A DNA stretch of 64,000 bases from NCBI GenBank assembly GCA_019614645.1, contig JABWDB010000016.1:4836001-4900000 (forward strand). The letters run 5' to 3'. Numbering within the stretch: the first letter of the stretch is position 1; every line of letters starts with the position of its first letter. A model generated the notes under the pieces. The model was not told the DNA's origin. It saw nothing but the letters and a program-made list of their open reading frames with translations, and made no database searches. This document shows positions 47,401-59,555 of the stretch, piece after piece. The stretch is from Stratiolaelaps scimitus (taxonomy: Eukaryota; Arthropoda; Arachnida; Mesostigmata; Laelapidae). Position numbers and translations under genes: made by a program.

Positions 47401-50400
47401 AAATTTGAAGTTCTATATCTCTCGGTGTGCCTTAAGTGAGCATTTATTTCTGGAGAAGTGGAAACATTTAGATTTCTGCATCTTCCCTTCACAAATCACA
47501 GGGAAATGGTCATACCCATTTTCACTGATTAATATCATATTTAATTACTCTATCACGTTTTTGTCTGTGCATCTCCCTTTCGGTCTGCGCATATGCATGC
47601 CGAATATTGTATTTCTCGTAAAGCTCTTATGTCCTGTTTAGTTCACCATTTCGCTCCTAAAAGCTCATGGGCTCTTCAAATCCAGCTAAATGGGAACGAG
47701 AGAGAGAGGATAAATTGGGAGCACTAGTCATCATTTGGGGACTCAACCGTCATACGGCGGCGGTTCGATTCACTCAGCATCAGTCACTATCTTTAACGTC
47801 CCATCTCCTCTCTGCTCGTTTTCTTCGTATTGATTAATAATTACCACTACAAATAGATTATGGTAGTAGTAGCAGTAGTACTAAGTAATGCTGGCTGAGA
47901 GTCAGCCTAAGTAAGCCAGCCAATTAGTGGTAGCTCTTCGACAATGATCAAGCAAACTTAACCATACCAAATGTCGGAACAGTGTTGTGTCTGCCTCGAC
48001 ACCCCCTCCATGCTCCAAGCCCCGCGCCTATGGAGAAGAGAGTGTTCATAGTCGGTGGTCGCAGCCCTTCACACCACAGCACATCAGAGACCCCAGACCT
48101 AGTCCCGTGCGCCAGTTATCACTAGATCTCCCGAGATGGTGAACCTCGGGGAACGCTCGCCGGCTCACTCACTTACATTGGTGGGTGAGGAAAATTCGGA
48201 CCCACAGCAGCAGCAGCAGAGCCGATAGCGAACGGCCAACGTCCGCTCCTCCCCTTTGCAATACGCCTGTAGCAGGAGTCGTGGCCTGCCATCGCTAGCC
48301 GGCCTGCTCGAGTCCTTCCCTGTCCTGGGAAATAGCGGAGGCTAGGGAGTTCTATGGGGTTCCCAGGAGAACATACATGCACATATACACATACGGAGCC
48401 ACACACACACCCGTACATACACCGGGCTTAGTTAGGTGGGGGAACATTTCTCATTGCTCCCGCTGGGCATTGCTTGCCCCACAGGATAGCCAGGCAACGC
48501 TGTTGGGCCGGAGACCGTGCCGAACGAACGAGGGAGCCGGCGGTGGTATGGGAAAGTGTCGAGGCACGCCTCTACATCGTGGTGCTCGAGCGAACCGGGT
48601 GCATCTGTCCAGAGAGTCCAGGTCGCTCCATAGATAGCTCCATGGACGTTGTCATCGTCGGTGAATGCCCTCACATACACCAACATCCGCTCGTCCGTGC
48701 ACACGACAGCAACACATCCACCCACAACCTCCCGTTTCTCTGCTGAACGCAGTTATGCGGCAGTGAAACGATTGTAGCAGCTCGAACCAGACAGACGCAC
48801 ACTACGCCCTCGAGTTCGCCTCGCTCAAGGCTCTCAGAGCGCATAGCCCAAGGCTGCGCCGCTACGCCGAGAAGAAGCCGTTAACCGTTTCGCAAGAAGT
48901 CGCCCACCTAGTTAGGTCGGAACCACGGGAAAGCATCTAAGCATCGCTCGTTCCTGATAGTGCAGCACGTGGATGGGGGGCTTCTGACAGAAACAACAAC
49001 AACAACCGGTGCGGGGACAACGAGGGACAGGCTTGCGATTGCCGCATCAGCTATTCTCCGAGCAGTCAGCTAGGAGACAACACCCGCTCGTGCCAGGGAA
49101 AACACTTTGCTTTGCGCCCTAAGTGCCTCCTCCTAGTGTATATAGAGGACACAATGTTTACGCGTGATCTAGAAAATATGCAGCACGCGAGTCTCGTCGT
49201 TTGACAATTGGAATAAACACGAGTTTGCCTCTACGATGATAATGACACACTTGATAGTGGATGTGACTGCTGTTTGCTGCAATCGGCGTGCTACACACCC
49301 CACGAAGCCACAATGTCATTGGGGGATTAAAAAGCAAAAAGCTACCGAGAGACTTCAACAACATACACAATGTGTTGGAGTTGGCCGTCGTTGGTGAGAT
49401 TATGAGCTGAGAGAGAAAGAGAGAGCTCGATTGCATCCAGGGAATTGCAGACCTTGCAATCGGTATTCAACCAAATTCCTCCGCTACTCAGCTGTTGGAA
49501 CGCAACCAAACAACAAAACAGTAAACGTTGTTGTTCATACCCTCCCTCCTAAGCCATAAACATTTTCAGCATTGTCATCATCATTATTACATACCCAGCT
49601 AGCTATGTGCCAGGTCAATTTATGCGATCAAGCGATGGCGGTGGTGGCTCCAGCGGCCGACGTAGACATTGGTGCTAGGAAGGTTGTGCGTGATGACCGG
49701 CTGCCTGTACACGACAGCCAGATGAAGCGCCGATGACGATGGTATACACGAGGTATTAGCGTGTTCATTTGAACCAATCTCTCGACCGGTCAGTGAGCTA
49801 CGCAACATATATATATATATATATATACACACTTGCGATCTATAATAGTATATCGATCTGTGTCCGGGTATGTTGGTATCGGTCAGATTCTCGCACGTGC
49901 TCACTTGCTTGCTCCGTTGCAGGTCTTCTCTTCGCTATCACCATTAGATAGTCCGCCCGAACGTGTACAGGATCACTGTGCGATCGGCCACCTATCCTAT
50001 CGTGCGCATCGAATAGATAGAGCGAGGGTCATTTCTCGCAACGTCGCCCAGCTGACAGCACAGGTCGAACGAGTCGTGACAAGATCTTCAGACGGAAGCT
50101 ACAGGCGGATATCGTCCCACTCCCGACTTCCACTTCGTTTGGCAAAACTCTGTATCCCCTTGGACGCCCACCCTCGCCTTTCAATCGCTTTCTCGTTAGG
50201 CTGTGACATCTATTGAACATTCATTGGTTTTTTCCTACCCTCATTGAGAGCACACTTACAAAAACGTCCCCTAACAGAGAAAAAGAAGGAAACAGTGGCA
50301 GCAACATCAACAAGACCGACCCCGCGATATGACTCGACGATGTCCAGGTGAGCGGATCACTTGTACGTGTGCAATGCAATCCGGAACTAGCTTTTCATAC

Positions 50401-53384
50401 AAGACACGCTTCCTACTTGAGACAGCTCTATTCGTGAACTGACACGTATCCTGACCGATATTAGATAATGGGGGTGCGTTGAATTATAAGCAAATGCAAA
50501 TCGTCGCAAGGGGTTCTTTCGGACAATGTCAACAAATGCGCGTACCAATGTAAAAAGCCTAACCCTCTAAAAAAACACATGGAACGAAGATAATTGATAT
50601 TCTGGTGAACACCCTTACTTTATGCAAATAGAGCGTGCAAATATATATATATATATATATATATATTTCCTCGGTATCTGAACGGCGACTAGATAAACAC
50701 CGAACGTACCCATAAGACTACCGCTCAATGAGCTGTTTGGAAGTATAAATGATGTATTGAACGACACCGATGTACGAAAATTTAAGAAAATCGACTTATC
50801 AAGATTACGTTATAGCCGAAATGAGAAATGGCAGCAGGTCACGAAGCATAACTGAGACAGCAGCATCAGCAACAACAGGCACACTCTGATCTTTCACAGG
50901 CCCATCTAGCTACTTCGATAGCAGAAATCGCCAGTAACAGTAACCGGAAGCTCCTCACCGTTCACTGCCCGAACTAAATCAATTAAAGTTTATCGCAACA
51001 CCGCTGCAATTTGTCTCTGCCTGCCCAAAAATAAGCTGTGACACGTGTACACTTGAGTCCGAGACCTCATCGACGTTTTGTAGTTTAGGTCGTGCCCGAA
51101 AATGCGGGAGAGTGTTTATGATCTCATTACTAAAACACTAATACATATATCAGTGCTTGCCAGGCCGCGTATAGTCATGTGGCAATTATGCGACACGCTT
51201 ATAATAGAGATCGTGGAAAGCTATATTAATCGAATCTGTTCAGGCTGACCGACCGCCCCCTTCGCAGGGGGCCCATCATCGTCATCGAGCCGGAATGATA
51301 GCACGGTCCATATGATATATTGCACATTCGCTGTTCTCTGTTCGACGCACAGATGCATAGCGGAATCAACCATAAAATCAACATACGCTATTTCTGCAAC
51401 CACAAATAGAGACGGCCGCTGGAATACGAGTGAGTAAAACGCCCAACCTGTATCCAACTGCACAAGTTGAACACAATTCCAACTAAGCTAGCCTGTTGTA
51501 CGGCTTGCCATCCATCGGCCAACCTGTGGTGCTTTTGTCTCTACCGAAACCGCCGGTCTCTTGATCTGAACCCTCTAATGCATTCATTATATATTTTACA
51601 CGTGTGCTAGGAGACTTCCTTTGTGTTCCATACTCTACATTTGATCCGTGCACATTCGAGCAGCACAAGAAAGATGTCCTTCCTGCATGCTCGATCACGT
51701 GAAATTGACAATCATTTGTCATCCTTAGCTACAAAACCCCAAACGGCGAATGACAATATAGTGAGTCGCTGCAAATCCCATCACCACAATCTCCTCGTCC
51801 ACCCTGTTCTATCGCAGACGTGGGCAACGCTGTACAGCCCAAGCAAGCAAAAGTAAGGAGGAATTGCATCATTTCAGCGCCCCTTCTCCTTTTTCATACT
51901 GGGGCGTAGCAGTCGTCTCGCACTAAGAAGAACGACCCCCTCTCCCATCCAGCCCTTGCCAAGGAATAGGTCCACCTCATCTGATTGAGTTTACTGACAT
52001 GGGCATCACGGGAGATATTGGCTTATTGATCGCAACGTCATCACTGTTTAATGACGAAATATGACGCGTCATCGAGCTCTCCACTATAACTTGCGAAACA
52101 CTTCATACTCGAATGCCGCCTGGTCGAAGCCGTTCATCCTCCATATATTCTCACAATAATGAAACACGATGAACTGGCACATACAAATCTGAAGCTGTCA
52201 ATTTAGGTAATTAGTGCATGTGGTGATGGTAGTGGAGGAGTAAGGGGCACAATTTCAGCAATGTTACGTGTAGACAGCAGCATGAATGCGTCACCATCAA
52301 AAAGAAAATATGAAGCAAGCAAGCAACGCGTCTGTGAGAATTAGAACACCTGCGCTGATTGTGATTGCGAAAGGTGGTAATGTCTCTCACCGTGAAATCC
52401 CTATGCCAGCATCTTAGACAAAATTCGAGTAAAAACAACAACACAGATATATCGATACAGAAATTGTGGAAATGACAGTGTTTCAAGTTGATAACATGAC
52501 TCCGACAAACGATCGCAGAGTGCTATACAAAGAAGGTGGGAAACAGTAAAAGGGTGGCTCGCAGGACTGCCATCGCTGAGAGAGTCTATTTTTAGACGCC
52601 CCCACAACACACAATGGGGTCTTTAATAATACACCAATTACCTTCCGGGCATGCTTTGTAGACTCGCTAGCATTAATGGATAAATAACATCGATAAATTT
52701 TTCAACAACCAATAACACCTTCACGAATAGACAATTCCAAATGATTTATAGAACACAAGCGGAACATTGAGGACACTACCATCGGTGATTTTTAAAGTCG
52801 ACCAAGCACAAAACACGCTGTGAAATTGTCATGAAATTGAACTCATCCAGAGGCAGCTACGGAACAAGTCATTGGAACCCTAATCTGCATTTCGGTGAAA
52901 CATTCGCTCCATTTGCGATTTCCCCGTACTGTGCATTCAATAAGCAAAAACAGCCTCTCTGAATCGCGAGCTCCGGATCAGATTACAAAGTTCCCTTTAT
53001 AAATGATCTTGAAGACCTTAAGCTCATATCTCATCGTCTGCAATTGTACTTCAATAAAACCACAGTAGAGAGTCTCCCGCCGAGGAGACTACACACACCC
53101 GCTTGTGTTGTCAGTTACACCAGGTACTAGATAGCAGCACCTCTCACAGGACTTGTCAGGCAGATTGTCTAACCCACACGACTCACGAACCGAGACAATC
53201 ACGTTCGGCTTTCCATATACGAACAGGCAGCCCCATGTTCACCTAAACTATAATATATAACGCAACAAAATAAACTTTAACGGCTATGTGAAATCTAGCT
53301 CATTGCCATAAATGATTCTTTTCGTATGACCCGTATGAGAAACTTTTGTCAGTGTGCCCTCAGAGAAGCTGGGCACGAAACGAC
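43121..53384. other. Stretch without a recognised gene
   Basis: Contains a (CTG)10 run at 44465-44494, TA runs near 49806-49828 and 50641-50667, a CA-rich stretch near 48400 and a short palindrome at 46427-46450. The longer ORFs, such as 45103-45606 and 49833-50216 on the plus strand, lack any domain I recognise, and the first starts at GTG rather than ATG. Confidence 0.5.
44465..44494 (+). repeat. (CTG)10 trinucleotide repeat
   Basis: Ten uninterrupted CTG units. They would be read as a glutamine run (CAG) on the minus strand in one frame, but no gene is recognised around it. Confidence 0.95.
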
Positions 53385-53659
53385 AAGGCGGTCAACAGTG
53401 GAAAAACTATCGCCACTACAAGCATACAATATACAATACAAATTTAGGTATATTGTAACTGCGATTACAGAAGTGACAAAGCGGAGGCCACAGATTTTTT
53501 TCCTAACCACTGTCCGTGGGTAAAAGGCGGTCAACAGTGGAAAAACTATCGCCACTACAAGCATACAATATACAATACAAATTTTGGTATATTGTAACTG
53601 CGATTACAGAAGTGACAAAGCGGAGGCCACTGATTTTTTTCCTAACCACTGTCCGTGGG
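53385..53659 (+). repeat. Tandem duplication, two copies of 136 bp
   Basis: 53385-53520 and 53524-53659 match with only two mismatches visible and are separated by three bases (TAA), giving a period of 139 bp. Each copy runs from AAGGCGGTCAACAGTGG to CCACTGTCCGTGGG. The low divergence means a recent duplication, or an assembly artefact. Confidence 0.93.
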
Positions 53660-56600
53660 AAAAAAATTAAGCAATACATAATAATAATACATATCGATAA
53701 CATCCGTTTCCATCATTGATCGTCCCCTCAAGGCCCTCACTAAAAAACCGAAGCTCACCGAAGGGATGCACATATACTCTACTCGGAGTGTTATTAACAC
53801 CGTGTAGTATCTGCTAGATAAAATTTACTAATATATTACAAATATTAAATGTATTACAAATAACATCAATATTAATGTAGCGAACCAGGTATGTTATGTT
53901 TTTTTTTCTATGAAATCAATTCCATCAACCGCTAAATTCAATCAATATGGACAACACTGCCAATATTCAAATATATCTTGAGTTCAACCAGATGATTACA
54001 ATATACCCGATTATGGCCGACTAACAGAATAGTCGTTTTCGCTCTCAAGGGGAATCCGTCTTAATGTCATTCCAACATAACACGTACTTAGCAGCGTTAA
54101 GTGGTTGTTAAACTTTCGGTCCGACCATTCGACCCGAGAGAAAGAAACGAGGGTTATCTGATAACGTCATCATTAATTAACGACATCGATTGGAATTTAA
54201 TTTTCATTAGACGGCTGCGATAGTGCTTGCACATCGTTCACTTCGGAACATTTAACTAAAAACTTCAAGCCTTTCTCCGTAGAGGGGGCCATGTAAGGAG
54301 GATCGCGAATCTTCTCTCCACTCAGGCAAATACCTTCGACAACAAACAAAGCTCTCAACGAGCTTTCTGGCTGTGGGAACGCCTCCACATAATGTATGAT
54401 GCAAGTATAGTAAGTGGCTTAGGAACAGCCCAAACCTCCGGTCTCATCCTCCTCGGTTTGGACTCTTCCTGAGCCAAGACACAATCATTTTAATGGGTTG
54501 GACTCGACACATACTCGTTAAAACGATTGTAAATTCCGGCGATTTGGCATTTAACCCTCATACTTTTTCGTAGCAAACAATTCTTGAATATGACTGATTG
54601 ACCATATGCATTTTAGAATAATCAACTCTATGGTACTTTAAGTCAATCATAATCGTATCATCGAAATGTGTGTTCACGTACTCTAGTTATATCTAATTAA
54701 ATGCGAGAACGTTAAATGTACCACTGCAGCATCTATATAGCTAATTGTCAGGCTGGCTGTTCACTTGACACTGGGGCAGCGCCCTGTCGTAGTCTTAGTC
54801 GAGAGTCTAGTCTTGTCGATTAGCTAGTCCGTACGTGTGTACGCCTGCTGGTATTGCTGGCTTGCTGACCAGAACAAATTCCGTAGCGCTGATGTCAGAA
54901 AATATCAATCCCAGAGACGGCATAACACGAAGTATCAGCTTGGCTGACCTCTCCATCGTCTTTCTCAACGGAACGCAACTGATGCTAAATCGTGGAGTAA
55001 ACTTCACATTAACTACTATAATACAACACTACATTGCTGCTGGACTGACTGATAGTGCCAAACTTGATAATCGTGGCAAAGTACAGTGGTCATAATTACG
55101 GTAAAGGGTGTGTTTCTATTTTCGAGCTTCAGATTATTGATGAAAGATTCGACCAAATGTGTTACCGTTGAATTACTCGGGTACGTTATTGCTCAGTGAG
55201 AAAGTGATAGCCATTCCGGAATCGATACCAAGTTTTCATACATTGACAATTGTTGTCGAAAATTCTTTCTGGTTTTTAACACTTCAGTGGAAGTACTTGT
55301 TAATTTCTGCATAGGCCCGTTAAGATAACAATTATATGAAATGATGACGTCAGGCCAAATGAAATACAGCGTTTAATGGTGACATTCTTCACTAAGTACA
55401 ATACTGCAAATAAAAATACTAGACACATGAATATGTTCCCTTTGAAACAGAGGGTGTTTTCGACATCGTTGGACCTCCCGCTTGACTTGGTTACTCGTTA
55501 GTTGACACAAGAGAGATAGATAGAGAGAGAGCGAGTGAGAGAGGACAACTCGAAAAAGCGTTCCTCTGGTCAGTTGCTATATTGCCAATGAAGTTCTTCC
55601 GATGCAAAGACGGATACTTCCCAAATATCTCTAAAGCAATGGGTCAGGTGGTGCCATTTAAGCTCAACTTTTTCCCTGTCAAGAGAGGAAGTTGTCACTG
55701 AATACAAAAGCAATCAATATTGAGTAATGTCATTTGCAATAAACGCAGCCAGTGTCAGCCATTATATTATTCATTATTATCATCATTTCAAGTCGCTATC
55801 AAACATTCTCCAGCTGGACACTCACAAAGCGTTCAGAAAGGTGATTGGAAACGGGTTTCATTGATGTCATTAACCATTTCAAATCGTTCGTTCGATTCGA
55901 AATTTCTCTCACTTCGTCACTCAATATCCACTCATCGCAATCGAGTTAGCCCGTTCCAATGGCCGTACCCGTTAATGCACGTTATCCACTAATGCACTCC
56001 TGTACACCTGACGGCCACTGGCCAACTGCGGCAGTTGGACGACAAGCTTACCTTTGAATAGATCGGGGCCTGTTCCGCGTTCCCAGATCCCGAGTTGCCT
56101 TCACTTGGCGTAGATAGATACTCACTTCATACACACTGTCACACCGATGTCCACCGTAAATCCGCAAGGTGCACTGCTAACTTTGTGGCGGAGCACTTGG
56201 TTCTCCGTTGTCGCCTGCCGTTATGGTGCTGCTCCCTCGGCTGTGGCTGCTGCCGCTGTGCGACCGCTCCAATGTTTTGACACTGTCTGTCTGGCCTGGG
56301 TCCGCCGTAATCGGGAGTCGATGGCGTCACAAGCAGCATCATTCGCAATGATCTTACTGAGCGCTGGGTGAGTGCGGGGATGATCATGATCCTGGGAGGG
56401 GTGGACGGACGGGCGGTCGAGCAGGCGGAGCCCTTCTGTCCGGGCGACATGTATCTTACGAGAACTGTGGTAATCCTCATGACGCGCGTAACGTCTGCTA
56501 TTCACTTGTTCTCAATGTTTCCACTGTATCTACGAGTGCACCTGTCGCTCTGAGAAAGCTGTCCGAAGCACTTTGCAAATATGCACACTAAAGTATTCCA

Positions 56601-56885
56601 TGCTCGAGCAAAGTCAACGTTGCCGAAATAAAGTTTTTTTAAGTTCGTGAAGAGAATAGCGTCTTCTTTTAATATGAATTACCAGATGTTTTCCATGTCT
56701 GGTTACAGCAACGAGCGTTTAGAAAATGCACACTTCGGCATTTTCACGGTATTGCTGAGAAGTCATAACTTCTTTAGCAAAAAAAGGGCCCGTACAGCCG
56801 AACTTGGTTGTGATTACTACTAAAACTTTCAGCTTTGAACCGGGAAAGTCGGGCGAAATTGGAGAAAGGCGTCACATAATATACA

Positions 56886-56916
<31 letters not shown>

Positions 56917-59267
56917 TCATAGTTTAATCAACGGAGCGGACTTCACTCATTAGCCACATCGAGCATGCAATAGTGCAAGGCCAACTTTAATATATCGAAG
57001 TCATAATTAGAATATATCTATGTTTGTTTTCTGTACATAAAATGAAAGCTAGCTAACCTTATTCTGTATTCGCGTACAGCTTGAGGAAACCTAGAGGGCT
57101 CGAGAATGAAAACGGCCTGAGCCAGTTTAAACACGACTTCTGTTATAATTTCGGAGCCGCTGCACACGGTGGTCCAATTCCGTCAATATCAATTTTTCAC
57201 CTTATCCGTTATGTCAGCGCCTTACGCTAGAAACGGTTTAGATTATCAGTAAACTTGACGTTAGTATTTCTTCACTGGGTTGAACTTTTACACAAACGGC
57301 CATGACGACACACGATACTCATTTTAACGTGAAACTTTACCAATGGGCCATATTATTTGGACGGTAGTTAGCGACCAACAACTTAATACAGAGAGGAAGA
57401 GATTTAAGATTTGAGTCAGCTTAGAAAAAAAAAAAAAAAAAAACGGGGTGCAATTTTAATATATATATAATTTTAATAATATATTTGTACGTAGTGGCTA
57501 GAATTTTAGCGTCGATTTTAGCTTTTGACACAATCAGAATGTTCACGAAGAAGAACCTGTAAGCGGACTATCCCCTCACTTATGACTTGGAAGGCGCTTC
57601 GAGGGACCCTCTTCGATTGCCTCATCAGGGATAAAGATGTACGATAAGCATGAGTTGTCCAATATGTCTAAAAAGTACGGGGCCCAAATTTCTCAAAGTC
57701 CAGTTAAAACGTCAATCTTTATTATTTTTATTATTTATTATTTTTCCTCCCAATTTGTTCTCTTCTATACGAAATTATTGTGCTATTATTTGGTGCTTCC
57801 AGCTTACATATGTATACCTATATGTATGCTGTTGTGAGTCTATTCGCAACTCGATGATAGTGATGACTGTCGGATGATAATAAGAGCACTTGGCACTGGG
57901 TTCCACCGATCAAAATGGCGGAGACAACACAAAGTGGTGATTAATGCAGATATCCTCTACTAATCAACGCCGAAAGGAACTCGTAATTCGCTGGCAGCGA
58001 TTTCAAGTTCGTTGTGACGAGATCTCAATAAATACCTTACTATAGCATAAGCTGCAAGTTCACCTGGCTTCGAATGGGCTTGATTTCTGGGAATAATGAA
58101 GCGTCTAGCTTGCATTATTTTAGCTACTCCACAACGAGCAACGTTGTCTATGCTAAGACTGTATAAGCTAATACAGAAGCGTGTATTATATAGGGGCATC
58201 ATTGTTTCCAACATCGGATCAGGTCAGGCGTATCTGTCTGTCGGTGTGTGCATGCGTGGCCCTTGGAAAGACAGAGTTGCACGTCAATTTAAGGATTCTG
58301 AGAGGCAAAATGATTATCTGACGATGACAATGAACATATTGGTTCATGAACGCGCCCTATTTCCACTACTCAATCCACTGTCAAGACTTGGATGAAAATA
58401 AATATGATATATTTGTTACACAGTTGGTCAATTCCGTATTCTCGTCCATGTTACAATATCAATCCATCTAGATTGTCTCTAGGGTTCGCCACTTTTTCGC
58501 TTTTTATTCAACCTTGTAATCTAGGGTAGTAGGTTCCGCATGCAAAATTTTATAGATTTTATAGATGGGAGAGACGAAGGTCGCAGTAAACAGGCAACGC
58601 TACGTATGTTTCGCAACATGGAAAATGGAGAGCCACTTCGGTTGAGGTCTATACAATTTGACAATGTTTGTGCATCCTGCTAACCAGTGCTTAAAATGAC
58701 GATGTTCGTGATAGGTGGGATTTTTTCTGTACTTGTGTGTTCTCCTATATGAGGCGTGGTTAACAATTTCAAATCTAGGAGGCTACAACAGAAGGCTACT
58801 GGGACAAGTTTTCAGGGACATCATTTTTGTGAGAAATATGCGTGCAAACTTAACGCCAAAAAAAAACACAGCGTCCACGAACGGCCAGGCAAAGGCATCG
58901 CTTCTAATCACGGTGGAAATAAGCATCGACAGCGACCAATATATATATATATATATGTGATACACTGTGTAGACCCTTGCCACGCAAGCCAGCCACACTG
59001 ACATCTCGCTTCATATCTATCTTACTCAATCTCACAAACGCTGTAGTTTCTATCTACGAAATATCTCGGCCGGTGAACTCCGCCGGTCATTCAGGTACAA
59101 TAGCTCAAGTGTTCACTTCATTTGTTCAGGTGGTCGCCCGCAGTGATACCACCACCAACCGGCACCGCCGTCGTCAGGGAGATTCTGAACTCCGCTTGTT
59201 CCAGTCTGTCTTCGCGTGTGCCGCCAACATCAATGTTATCGCTTGATCTCACTGTGCAGCTAGATCA
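53660..59267. other. Stretch without a recognised gene, downstream of the DIPK1-like gene
   Basis: Contains a GA run near 55515-55540, a TA run near 56887-56915, a 19-base poly-A run at 57425-57443 and a TA run near 58939-58957. A minus-strand AATAAA at about 58503-58508 lies some 760 bases below the DIPK1-like stop codon and could end that transcript. No conserved ORF is seen. Confidence 0.45.
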
Positions 59268-59555
59268 TCAGCTGCGTGTTTGTTGTTTATGTTGTTGCTC
59301 TTCAAGAAGGGCTTCGACGACGAGCTGTTTCAGCGAATGTGGATTGCATTGATGGCTGTAGATTGTTCGGGATTTGGGTGTCACCTCATTAAGGCATCGA
59401 TCGGTTATATAGCGGAGCAAAGGGGAGGCTGCGCCTCGAAAGAACGACCTCTGTGGTGGCAGCAACGAACCCGACAGCATGAGCAGTAGCCGACGCAGGT
59501 TGGAGTCCCACGAGGAGCTTTCGCAGATCGGCCTCTCGCCGTTGATAAGGTCTAC
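59268..59555 (-). CDS. DIPK1-like exon 5 (last coding exon, with stop)
   Basis: From acceptor TTTAG it reads VDLINGERPICESSSWDSNL and on to LLPPQ and SPLLRYITDRCLNEV, ending QQTRS and TGA (59268-59270); 95 residues. Phase 0 matches exon 4. The late cysteines and leucine-rich C-terminus fit the family; the final 40 residues are less conserved. Confidence 0.8.
   Translation of the reverse strand, partial: VDLINGERPICESSSWDSNLRRLLLMLSGSLLPPQRSFFRGAASPLLRYITDRCLNEVTPKSRTIYSHQCNPHSLKQLVVEALLEEQQHKQQTRS

Noticed and set aside
47720..47800. A possible further tRNA-like SINE head
   Set aside because: A B-box-like GGTTCGATTC is present at about 47761, but no A box lies at the right distance.
57425..57443. 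Poly-A tail of a retrogene
   Set aside because: No gene-like sequence or target-site duplication was seen upstream of the 19-base A run.
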